DNA of 64,000 nucleotides from Dyadobacter beijingensis DSM 21582 (lineage in GTDB: Bacteria; Bacteroidota; Bacteroidia; Cytophagales; Spirosomataceae). The position numbers and the translations under genes were made by a program. Below are positions 56,295-63,807 of the stretch, piece after piece. The notes under the pieces are model-generated. The model had not been told where the DNA came from, made no database searches, and was given only the letters and a program-made list of their open reading frames with translations. Positions within the stretch are counted from its first letter, which is position 1; every line of letters begins with the position of its first letter. The stretch covers positions 992,001 to 1,056,000 of the forward strand of contig NZ_KB907786.1 of assembly GCF_000382205.1 (NCBI RefSeq), written 5' to 3'.

Positions 56295-56313
56295 CAGTTA
56301 AACAAATTAACTG
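56295..56313. promoter_or_regulatory. Palindrome upstream of the sigma-factor gene
   Basis: CAGTTAA, five bases, TTAACTG: a 7-bp inverted repeat 13 bp before the sigma start codon. It could be an operator or part of a promoter. Confidence 0.35.
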
Positions 56314-56463
56314 TTATTTAATCATAATCTAAAATATAAGTCCGACTTTATTTTTCGTGAGCGAATTTAATGTGGGGGAATTGTATTATTCCGAAATAAA
56401 AATTTGGAAAAATGGGTGTAAGTGGCTGAGGGGGTGGGATTGGTTACTTTTGGGAATAGGAGG

Positions 56464-56524
56464 AAAGGGAGGAAGGAGGGATGGAAGGAGAGGATAAAAA
56501 GCCCTTTCCTCCCTTCCTCCCTTT
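56464..56524. repeat. Purine/pyrimidine-rich inverted repeat
   Basis: AAAGGGAGGAAGG (56464-56476) pairs with CCTTCCTCCCTTT (56512-56524) over 13 bp with a 35-nt loop. It lies just past the RidA stop codon, so it may end that operon. The rest of 56283-56533 shows no gene. Confidence 0.5.
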
Positions 56525-56533
56525 TCTCCCCTC

Positions 56534-57004
56534 TTACACGTAAGCGATGCAGTCGATTTCGACGAGGGAGTCGCCTGGGACGCCGCCGTAGACCGCTACC
56601 GTAGTGCGGCAAGGGGGCTTGCTGCCGAAACGGCCTTTGTAGGCTTCGTTCATAGCTTTGTAGTCGTTCAGGTCGTGGAGGAATACGGAGCATTTCAGTA
56701 CCTTTTCCATGGAAGAACCTGCTTTGATGAGCTCTTTTTCCAGCTCGTCGAGCACGTGCTTGGTGTGTGCGGTAATGTCGCCGTCGAAGTGGGCACCCTT
56801 ACCTGCCACGAACACGAGGTTGTTGTATTTGGTATGACCCGAGAAAAGCGGTACGTCCTGGTACATTTCTACGTCACCTACTTCCTTTTGAGGCGCCGGT
56901 GCAGCAGCTGCTTCCGCTTGGACCTTGGACGCCGCACCGATACCCGCGATGCCGGCAACGGATGCAAACAACTTTTTGATTAGAGATCTTCTTTCAGATT
57001 TCAT
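56534..57004 (-). CDS. Tat-exported RidA-family enamine/imine deaminase
   Basis: A 156-residue RidA (YjgF/YER057c) protein preceded by a Tat-type signal (MKSERRSLIKKLFASVAGIA, with an Ala-rich cleavage zone). The family core contains VFVAGKGAH, TKHVLDELEKELIKAGSSME and the active-site segment PCRTTVAVYGGVPGDSLVEI with its conserved Arg. RidA hydrolyses the reactive enamine/imine made by PLP-dependent eliminations. An export signal is unusual for RidA. It ends the gene run that begins with a SelA-like PLP enzyme, which would make the matching intermediate in the periplasm. Confidence 0.88.
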   Translation of the reverse strand: MKSERRSLIKKLFASVAGIAGIGAASKVQAEAAAAPAPQKEVGDVEMYQDVPLFSGHTKYNNLVFVAGKGAHFDGDITAHTKHVLDELEKELIKAGSSMEKVLKCSVFLHDLNDYKAMNEAYKGRFGSKPPCRTTVAVYGGVPGDSLVEIDCIAYV

Positions 57005-57042
57005 AACAGATTAATTAAAGTTATATGTAGAACGAGATGTAA

Positions 57043-58524
57043 TTACGAGGTTTTCTTTTTGGTCTTTTTAGCCAGCTTGTCGTTGGCGGGCAATGTAATT
57101 TTCCAAAGACTGCCGCCCGCTTTGTTACCGCCCTGCTTGCCGCCGTACTCGATAATGTAAAGCGTATTGCCGATGAGCAGCGCGTCGGTAGGAGCGGTGA
57201 AGTTGTTGATAATGCTGGTGGTTTTGGTCTTGTAGTTGTCGGTCTTCTTGTCGTACGTCATTTCCATGTGCAGCAGGTCCTTGCCGTACCGGCGCAATGG
57301 GTTCGGGTTGACCACGCCGTTACGCGGGCCGCCCGTGTAGCGAATCACGAATCCGTCGCCGGTGAGGTCCTTACCCAATGCATTGTGGGTGTCGAAGAAA
57401 ATCCCGAGCGGAGAAGAATGCGCGTTGAAGGTGCCGACCGTAGCGCCCGTGGTGTCGCCGTCCATCACGACGCCGGTTTTACGGTCGCGGTACTCGTTGG
57501 CATCCGGGCCCATGTTTTGCACCGAAGGCGAGAATGTCACACCGGCCGGTCTTTTCGGGAAGTCGGGGTCGTTGTGGAAGTACTTCATGAGGAATGCGAA
57601 GGCAAATTTGCTCAGGAAGGGATCTTTCTCAGGATCGGGGTTGAAATCGGGGAATTGCTGCGGGTTCTCGATGCCGCCCATTACCCATGGGAAGCCGTAA
57701 TGATGTCCTTTGCGCACCCAGAACATGTCTTCGGGGTGATCGTAATCGCCGGAGTTGGATACGGCGAAGAGGTTGCCCTTCGCATCGAAAGCCATGTCGT
57801 AGGCATTACGGATGCCCTCCGCGAAGATGTAACCGTCGGCTTTCAGCTTGGCCAGGTCGGTGGATAGCAGCAGGTCTTTGGAGTTGATCGGAAAGCGGAA
57901 AATGTTGGCAGTAAGGGCATTGTCGCGGGCATTGGGGTATTCGCCGCCGTTGTCCTGCACCTCGCCGTGGTCGGTGCGTGCGCCCGTGTTCACGTAGATG
58001 TACTTACCGTCCGGGCTGATTTCCAGGGCATTCCAGCCGTGGTCGAAAGTAGTTTTGTTGGCGCCGTATTCGACTGTATTGAATACGACGGTCATTTCCG
58101 GCTTTTCCACGCCCTTTTTCATTTCGTAGCGCACCATCCGGCCTTTATTGCCTTTGTTGTTGTTCACGCTCACGTTACCGGCGAGGAATAGCGTGTTGCC
58201 ATGAAAAGCGGCGCCTTGCAGGCGGGGAATGCCGTGGTCTTCGACGGAAAGGAGCTTTTTGCTCACGGGCTTGCCGTCTTCAACGACAATTTTGACCACA
58301 TCCCCGAAGAATGTGGTATAATAAATTTCACCCGTAACAGGGTGCTGGATGAGGCGGACCGCTTCCGGTTCCACTTTCATGTACTCTTCGATGGTAATGT
58401 CGTCGCGAAGTGCTTTGGGTACGGAAGTCGTGACCTCCCGCTGTTGTCCGAAAGCATGAAACGCCATACCCAGGGCGAGCATGGACGTGAATCCGGACTT
58501 CATGATGCGGCTGTAATGTAACAT
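57043..58524 (-). CDS. PQQ-type sugar dehydrogenase-like exported protein
   Basis: A 493-residue beta-propeller of the glucose/sorbosone dehydrogenase family with a Sec signal (FTSMLALGMAFHAFG, cleavage before QQREV). The propeller shows HGWNALEISPDGKYIYVN, a catalytic-region FDHGWNAL, PEDMFWVRKGHHYGFPWV and DGFVIRYTGGPRNG. It probably oxidises a sugar or polyol with PQQ in the periplasm; no PQQ synthesis genes are here. It is the fifth gene of the SelA-to-RidA run, 38 bp before the RidA gene. The start is placed at MLHYSRIMKSGF. Confidence 0.82.
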   Translation of the reverse strand: MLHYSRIMKSGFTSMLALGMAFHAFGQQREVTTSVPKALRDDITIEEYMKVEPEAVRLIQHPVTGEIYYTTFFGDVVKIVVEDGKPVSKKLLSVEDHGIPRLQGAAFHGNTLFLAGNVSVNNNKGNKGRMVRYEMKKGVEKPEMTVVFNTVEYGANKTTFDHGWNALEISPDGKYIYVNTGARTDHGEVQDNGGEYPNARDNALTANIFRFPINSKDLLLSTDLAKLKADGYIFAEGIRNAYDMAFDAKGNLFAVSNSGDYDHPEDMFWVRKGHHYGFPWVMGGIENPQQFPDFNPDPEKDPFLSKFAFAFLMKYFHNDPDFPKRPAGVTFSPSVQNMGPDANEYRDRKTGVVMDGDTTGATVGTFNAHSSPLGIFFDTHNALGKDLTGDGFVIRYTGGPRNGVVNPNPLRRYGKDLLHMEMTYDKKTDNYKTKTTSIINNFTAPTDALLIGNTLYIIEYGGKQGGNKAGGSLWKITLPANDKLAKKTKKKTS

Positions 58525-58625
58525 AGTGTTTTTTATGGGTTTAGGTAATTCTTGCATTCATGTGCGGCCCTTCGGCAGGCAAGGCGCGTCAGCCGACTTC
58601 CAGGGATTGGCATTCACCAGCTGGC

Positions 58626-58650
58626 TGTCTGCGGTCAGCCGTCGGCGGTC
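58626..58650. repeat. REP-like repeat, copy 2
   Basis: TGTCTGCGGTCAGCCGTCGGCGGTC, 3 bp downstream of the cytochrome c stop. It matches 22 of 25 bases of the copy at 60977-61001. Confidence 0.6.
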
Positions 58651-58653
58651 AAT

Positions 58654-59085
58654 TTACTCTGTTTTGCCCAAATGCCTGATGTACGCCACCAGCTGCCAGC
58701 GTTGCTCGGCCGTGAACACATCCTGGAACGGCGGCATATTGCCCCGGCCGTTGGACATTTTCCAGAACAGCGAGCCGTCGCTTTGCGCCTTCACGAGCGT
58801 GTCGTGGAAGTTGGCGGGCTTCTGGCCCAGCGCGCCACCCGCGGCACCGTCGCCGTAGCCGCCTTCACCGTGGCAGGACGAGCAATATAAAGTAAAAAGC
58901 TCCTCGCCTTGTGCGAGCGTGAGCGGTTCTTCGTGGTAGGGGCTTTTCAGGGTGTCGGCCCAGGCCGGCGCCTTCCAGGGCTCCTGGGTATGGTGTGAAA
59001 ACGTATTCTTTTCGGAAGAAAAACCGGCCAGGCCGATCCCCGAGAGAATGATAAAGCTTGCGGCTAAACTTTTATTTTTCAACAT
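58654..59085 (-). CDS. Exported c-type cytochrome
   Basis: A 143-residue periplasmic cytochrome c. After an N-terminal helix (SFIILSGIGLAGF) the heme site is CSSCH (Cys68-Cys71-His72), with the likely distal Met in NMPPF and a C-terminal WQLVAYIRHLG helix. It would accept electrons from the PQQ dehydrogenases on both sides of it. Confidence 0.92.
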   Translation of the reverse strand: MLKNKSLAASFIILSGIGLAGFSSEKNTFSHHTQEPWKAPAWADTLKSPYHEEPLTLAQGEELFTLYCSSCHGEGGYGDGAAGGALGQKPANFHDTLVKAQSDGSLFWKMSNGRGNMPPFQDVFTAEQRWQLVAYIRHLGKTE

Positions 59086-59118
59086 GAATATACAGAAATG
59101 GTGAATTGGTTACTTTTG

Positions 59119-59200
59119 CCATTCTTCCTCCAACCCCTTTAAAGGAACACTCAATTGCCGGAGAGTAATATCCGCTTAAACGGGGTTGGAAGATGAATGG
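59119..59200. repeat. Long imperfect hairpin between the fused dehydrogenase and cytochrome genes
   Basis: CCATTCTTCCTCCAACCCC and GGGGTTGGAAGATGAATGG pair over 19 bp with two mismatches across a 44-nt loop. It fills most of the 127-bp gap. Confidence 0.55.
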
Positions 59201-59212
59201 CTTAATGTCTTG

Positions 59213-60946
59213 CTATTTGAGCGTCGCCCTTACTTTCGCTACTTCCTCTGTCGTGACCGGGCCGGCATTGTTTCCGAAATTGCTTCGAATATGGGTCAAT
59301 ACCTCTGAGATCTCTTCGTCCTTTAAAAAACTGTGCTGGGGCATGACGTTGTTGTAAGCCTGCCCTTTCACCTCGATCGGTCCTTCGAGGCCGTTCAGGA
59401 GCACTTTGATCAGCCGCTCCTTGTCGCCGGTTACCCATTCGGCACCTCCCAGCGGTGGGAAGCGCTGGGAATCGCCCATGCCGTTGCGCTGGTGGCAGGC
59501 GGTGCAATACACGCTGTATACCTTGCCGCCCGCCACGGGTTTGTCTTTGTCGAGGTTATCGTTGACAAAATCAGGCGTGCGGATGTGCGACATCGTTTTG
59601 CGCTGCTCCATTTTCGCCATCGCCGTTTTGTTGAATTTCTTCTTGTTACCCTTATAGGTCACTTTCCAGATCTTGCCTTTCTCGGTTTCGGCAATGTAAA
59701 TGGAGCCGTCGGGGCCCATCGCGATCCCCATCGGGCGGTACACGGCGTCGCTCACGTTCACGATCGGGTCGAGGCCGGCGAAACCGTCCGCGAACACCTC
59801 GTATTCACCGGCTACCTGGCCGTTTTTGAAGGGTACGAAACCGATGAAATAGCTAGACTGCGGATAAGGCGCGCGGTTGGTCGAGCCGTGGAATGCGATA
59901 AACGAACCGTTTTTGTAATGTTCGGGAAACTGGTTGCCCTGGTAAAACAGGATGTCGTTTGGTGCCCAGTGGCCGGGGAAACCGATCAGCGGCTTCTCGT
60001 ACTGGTCGCATTGGCCTACAATTTTACCGTCGCCGCCATATTCCGGGTTCAGTACTTTTTTGGATTGCATCTGGTCCCAGTAGCAATAGGGCCAGCCGGC
60101 GTGCGTGCCTTCTTTAATCCTCAAAAACTCCTCCGAAGGCAGCATGGCGCTTTGCCAGCCATTGTACAGCTGCGGCCAGAGGCGCAGAAGGTCGTCGCGA
60201 CCGTGTTGTACGGCGTATAAATTGTTGTCCTGAAAATTCCAGTCGAGCGCAACCACGCTGCGGAGGCCTGTTGCGAACTTGGTACCATCTTTCTGCAGCT
60301 GCCCGGTTTTGTTCGCATCGAATTTCCAGATGCCGCCGTGATCTTCCAGGATCGGGCATGGGTCCATGCCTTTGGAGCCGGGCGTACGGTTTTGTTCCTG
60401 GCAGGCATTGGAATTGGCGCCGAAAGGCACGTACATGAAGCCTTTGTCGTCAAACGTGATGGGCTTCGCGATGTGCTCGTGCATGCCGTGCGGGTGGTCG
60501 TCGGTCAGGATTACTTCTTCCGGGCTGTCGGGAACCAGTTTGCCGGGCGTGAGTTTGTAGCGGTAAACCACCAGCTCCGAGCTGAAATACAGGTAGCCCT
60601 TATAAATGCGCATGGCCGTACCATACGCCCGTTCCTTGGCGGCGCCACCGAAATGTTTGATCACATCTGCGCGGCCGTCCTTATTGGTATCCCGTAGCGC
60701 GATCACCGATTCGCCCTTGTCGGCGAAGCGTGCTTTGACATAAATATCGCCGTTATCATTCACGGCGATGTGCCGTGCGCGACCGGGGAGGCTGTCCACC
60801 ACGACGGTCGCTTCGAATCCGTCGGGCAAAAACAGGCCGCCATTTTTGGTGTTAACGACCGGCAAATCCTGGTCGGAGTGCTGCGTAAATCCCAGTCCGA
60901 GCAGGAAAAGGAGCGAGGCAGACCATTTTAAACGCTTTTTAAGCAT
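59213..60946 (-). CDS. PQQ-type sugar dehydrogenase fused to cytochrome c
   Basis: A 577-residue exported enzyme with a Sec signal (WSASLLFLLGLGFT). The propeller has DGFEATVVVDSLPGRARHIA, HPHGMHEHIAKPITFDDKG, SVVALDWNFQDNNLYAVQHG and GPDGSIYIAETEKGKIWKV, typical of the pyrroloquinoline-quinone-binding sorbosone/glucose dehydrogenase group. The C-terminal ~100 residues are a cytochrome c with CTACH (around residue 480) and NVMPQHSF as a likely distal Met. Electrons can pass within one chain. It stands between the amidohydrolase and the cytochrome gene in the same run. Confidence 0.88.
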   Translation of the reverse strand: MLKKRLKWSASLLFLLGLGFTQHSDQDLPVVNTKNGGLFLPDGFEATVVVDSLPGRARHIAVNDNGDIYVKARFADKGESVIALRDTNKDGRADVIKHFGGAAKERAYGTAMRIYKGYLYFSSELVVYRYKLTPGKLVPDSPEEVILTDDHPHGMHEHIAKPITFDDKGFMYVPFGANSNACQEQNRTPGSKGMDPCPILEDHGGIWKFDANKTGQLQKDGTKFATGLRSVVALDWNFQDNNLYAVQHGRDDLLRLWPQLYNGWQSAMLPSEEFLRIKEGTHAGWPYCYWDQMQSKKVLNPEYGGDGKIVGQCDQYEKPLIGFPGHWAPNDILFYQGNQFPEHYKNGSFIAFHGSTNRAPYPQSSYFIGFVPFKNGQVAGEYEVFADGFAGLDPIVNVSDAVYRPMGIAMGPDGSIYIAETEKGKIWKVTYKGNKKKFNKTAMAKMEQRKTMSHIRTPDFVNDNLDKDKPVAGGKVYSVYCTACHQRNGMGDSQRFPPLGGAEWVTGDKERLIKVLLNGLEGPIEVKGQAYNNVMPQHSFLKDEEISEVLTHIRSNFGNNAGPVTTEEVAKVRATLK

Positions 60947-60976
60947 AGGTTCATTAAGAGGGGTTCAGGTGATTTT

Positions 60977-61028
60977 TGTCGGCGGTCAGTCGTCGGTGGT
61001 CGCATTGACCGCTGACGAATGACCGCCG
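60977..61028. repeat. REP-like repeat, copy 1, within a hairpin
   Basis: TGTCGGCGGTCAGTCGTCGG and the following bases (60977-61001) match copy 2 at 22 of 25 positions. CGGCGGTCA (60980-60988) and TGACCGCCG (61020-61028) close the hairpin. It starts 4 bp past the amidohydrolase stop. Confidence 0.6.
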
Positions 61029-61032
61029 ATTA

Positions 61033-62286
61033 TTACTTCGTCAAATATATCGGCGTTGTAATGCCATTCAAATCATAGACAATTTTTCCGCCCATGACGG
61101 TCAATTCACATTCGAGTTTTTCTTTACCTTCTACTTTATATCCGGTTTTGTCATAAAATCCAAAATTGCCCTTCCGCATCGAAAACACGGCTACATCGGC
61201 AATGGCGCCTTCCGAAATGTGGCCCAGCTGCTCGCGGTGGATCACTTTGGCCGGGTCCCAGGTGCTGGCTTTGATAACGGCCGGCAGGTCCATTCCCATA
61301 TTGTAAAACTTTGACATAATGCTCAGCATGTCCTTCATCGAGCCGTTCATGCTGCCCGTATGCAGGTCGGTACTGATCGTGTTGGGGTAAAATTTGGCCT
61401 TCATGGCCGGTATCGCCTGTGAGTAGTTGAAGCTCGCACCGCCATAGCCGACGTCGAAAATGATGCCTTTTTTTCGTGCTTCGTAAACAAACGGCTTGAC
61501 AGCGCCCGTCGCTTCGTCCACGATGGTTTCTCGTACATTGCCTTCGAGCAATGTGTAGGCGTGTGTATAAATGTCGCCCGGGCGAAGGTGTTTCATAAAC
61601 AGCTCTTCGAGCGGAAGGGGAGGCGTGCTGCCGCCGAAATCGATCATGACCGGCATGTTGGCCAATTTGCCGGCTTTCACCGCATTATCTACGGGTTTCC
61701 AATCCTTGCCCATGAAATGCGCTACCTTGAAACCGACGACGTCGTTGCGGTTTTTAATGGCGACCCCCGCAGCCAGGTTTGGGTCCATATCGGCCGTGTC
61801 CTGCTCCCAGTTGCCGCCGCGCATGCCCTGGCCTACGATGTTCAGCAGCGAGAGTACGCGGGTTTTGGAATTAAAAATCACATTGTTTTTAAACTCCGAA
61901 AACGAATCCCAGCCGGCACCGCCCGCGTCGACGATCGTAGTCACGCCAACGCGGAAGGTAAAGCCGTCGGGTGGTAACGCCACCAAACCATTACTGAGAT
62001 AATGGTTTGGCTCGGTACCAAAAAACACGTGTCCATGAATGTCGATCAATCCGGGTGTGACATACATCCCTTTGGCATCCACCACCTGGCGGGCCTCCTT
62101 CGGATCGATATCCTTCGCCACTTTTTTGATCTTTCCTTCGAAAATACCGACATCCATCACCTGGTTGATATTGTTCTTCGGGTCGATCACCGTGCCGCCT
62201 TTGATCAGGATACTGTACGTCTGGGCATGGGAAGCCACGCCGAGCAGACATGCCAGAAAAATGATAAGGATGGACCTGTGTTGCAT
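61033..62286 (-). CDS. Exported deacetylase-type amidohydrolase (copy 2)
   Basis: A 417-residue paralogue of the enzyme at 46342-47616, with signal MQHRSILIIFLACLLGVASHA. Shared ligands are the HxH of GLIDIHGHVFFGTE, Lys in GFKVAHFMG, His in IYTHAYT and His in STDLHTGSM. Differences cluster in the loops, so the two copies may prefer different N-acyl substrates. It follows the SelA-like gene by 53 bp, the known neighbour of this family, and precedes the fused PQQ dehydrogenase by 86 bp. Confidence 0.87.
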   Translation of the reverse strand: MQHRSILIIFLACLLGVASHAQTYSILIKGGTVIDPKNNINQVMDVGIFEGKIKKVAKDIDPKEARQVVDAKGMYVTPGLIDIHGHVFFGTEPNHYLSNGLVALPPDGFTFRVGVTTIVDAGGAGWDSFSEFKNNVIFNSKTRVLSLLNIVGQGMRGGNWEQDTADMDPNLAAGVAIKNRNDVVGFKVAHFMGKDWKPVDNAVKAGKLANMPVMIDFGGSTPPLPLEELFMKHLRPGDIYTHAYTLLEGNVRETIVDEATGAVKPFVYEARKKGIIFDVGYGGASFNYSQAIPAMKAKFYPNTISTDLHTGSMNGSMKDMLSIMSKFYNMGMDLPAVIKASTWDPAKVIHREQLGHISEGAIADVAVFSMRKGNFGFYDKTGYKVEGKEKLECELTVMGGKIVYDLNGITTPIYLTK

Positions 62287-62339
62287 TTTACTTTTTGAAA
62301 AGGTTTGGGTTTAGGAATGTTAAATGGTACTGTACATAT

Positions 62340-63560
62340 TTAAACAACTGCTTTCGACAGTTCTTCTTTCAGTCTGGACGCTACGATTTTCTCCTCGCCC
62401 GTTTTGAGCATCCAGGTGGTAATGGTCAGCGAATTGTTCTCCGCCGGCATTACTTCGATCGACGGGTTGCCCTTGCGAAGGTTCTCCTGCAAGGTTTTGA
62501 CAGGCAAGCTGATCTTCGCCGCATCCCACGATACTTTTAATGTAGGGGTATGGTTACCGAGCTCCGGCACGGTCACTTCCGTGCTGACGCCCTTCACGCT
62601 TTTCACGGCATTCTCGATCGTCGCGACGCGGTCTTCCCATATTTTCCACTCTTTTTTATGATCCATCTTCACGAAATTGTCGAGGGCAACATACATGCCG
62701 AGGATCTCTTCCTTATTGACCTTCATACCACGGCCGATGGTCGAGCCGCGCGGAGGCATGCTCAGGCGAGCGGCGTCGATGTATTGTTTTTTACCCATGA
62801 GGATACCTGCGCTCTGCGGTCCGCGCATGGCCTTTCCGCCCGATACGCACACGAGGTCGAAGCCCAGGTCGTTGAAGCGCCAGAGGTTTTCAACCGGCGG
62901 CACGTCGGCAGCCATGTCGATCATGGTAGGGATGCCATTCTTTTTGGCGATCTCGATCCATTGCTCGTGTTTGATCAGTCCTTTGTCCGACTGGATATGC
63001 AGGAACCACATCAATGCGGTCTTTTCATTGATCGCCTTCTGTAATTCTTCCACGGTCTCCACCTGTATGATTTTACACCCGGTGTTGGTCAATGCGTGCG
63101 AATAGCCGATGTTATGGCCTTTCTGGATAATCACCTCCGATTTCATTCCGGTACCTTCCAGGTGCGGCAATGCTTCCACTTTTTTCTGGTCCATGCCTGT
63201 GAGCACGCCCGCCAGGCCGAGGGTAAGTGCCGAGAAGCAGCCCGCCGTCACGACGGCCGATTCGGCGTGGGTAATGGCGGCGATTTTCTCGCCTACTTTG
63301 GTCTGGACTTCATCAAGCATCATAAACTCCTTTGCTGCGCCCTGGATGGTCGCCACCACGTCGTCCTGCATGAGGGAACCGGTCATCATGGTGTAGGTCC
63401 CGGCTGCATTGATGAACGTGCGGATGCCCAGTTCCTTGGCCAGGTTGCGTACAGGGGCCTTGGCCAGCAGGCCGGCAGCCTCGGCGGTGCCATTGCCCAG
63501 AAAGCCGCCCAGCAAAGGGACGGTGGACAGATGCTTGATTAAATCTCTACGGTTTATCAT
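62340..63560 (-). CDS. Tat-exported SelA-like PLP-dependent enzyme
   Basis: A 406-residue fold-type-I PLP enzyme related to selenocysteine synthase/D-glucosaminate-6-phosphate ammonia-lyase-like proteins. The PLP lysine is Lys243 in CVSGGKAMRG, and the cofactor-binding Asp lies in MIDMAADVP. A twin-arginine signal (MINRRDLIKHLSTVPLLG) precedes it, so it should be exported with PLP already bound. It would eliminate ammonia or another group from an amino acid or amino sugar acid. It is the first gene of the run that ends with RidA, 53 bp before the amidohydrolase copy 2. Its exact substrate is unknown. Confidence 0.85.
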   Translation of the reverse strand: MINRRDLIKHLSTVPLLGGFLGNGTAEAAGLLAKAPVRNLAKELGIRTFINAAGTYTMMTGSLMQDDVVATIQGAAKEFMMLDEVQTKVGEKIAAITHAESAVVTAGCFSALTLGLAGVLTGMDQKKVEALPHLEGTGMKSEVIIQKGHNIGYSHALTNTGCKIIQVETVEELQKAINEKTALMWFLHIQSDKGLIKHEQWIEIAKKNGIPTMIDMAADVPPVENLWRFNDLGFDLVCVSGGKAMRGPQSAGILMGKKQYIDAARLSMPPRGSTIGRGMKVNKEEILGMYVALDNFVKMDHKKEWKIWEDRVATIENAVKSVKGVSTEVTVPELGNHTPTLKVSWDAAKISLPVKTLQENLRKGNPSIEVMPAENNSLTITTWMLKTGEEKIVASRLKEELSKAVV

Positions 63561-63754
63561 AATGGTTAAGGACTGGATAGGTTAGATAAAGGCTTTCAAA
63601 ACGGTTTCAACAGTATGCAGAGAAAAGATGCATTTTATGGTCGTCAATACTCTGTTTTGTAGGTTTATTTTTTATTTAATCAAAAATTTAAAAAATAAAG
63701 TTTGGTCAATGCTAGTTTTGAAGCCTTTTTATTCCGAATCAACTGATTTTTAAA

Positions 63755-63786
63755 AGTGCCCTCCGGTGAATTATTCCGAAGGGCAC
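63755..63786 (-). terminator. Intrinsic terminator after the partial SusD gene
   Basis: GTGCCCTCCGG and CCGAAGGGCAC form an 11-bp stem with one G-U pair; the minus strand continues into TTTTAAAAAT. The rest of 63561-63807 is AT-rich and probably holds the promoter of the SelA-like gene. Confidence 0.7.
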
Positions 63787-63807
63787 GGTTTCATCCATCC
63801 AGAATTG

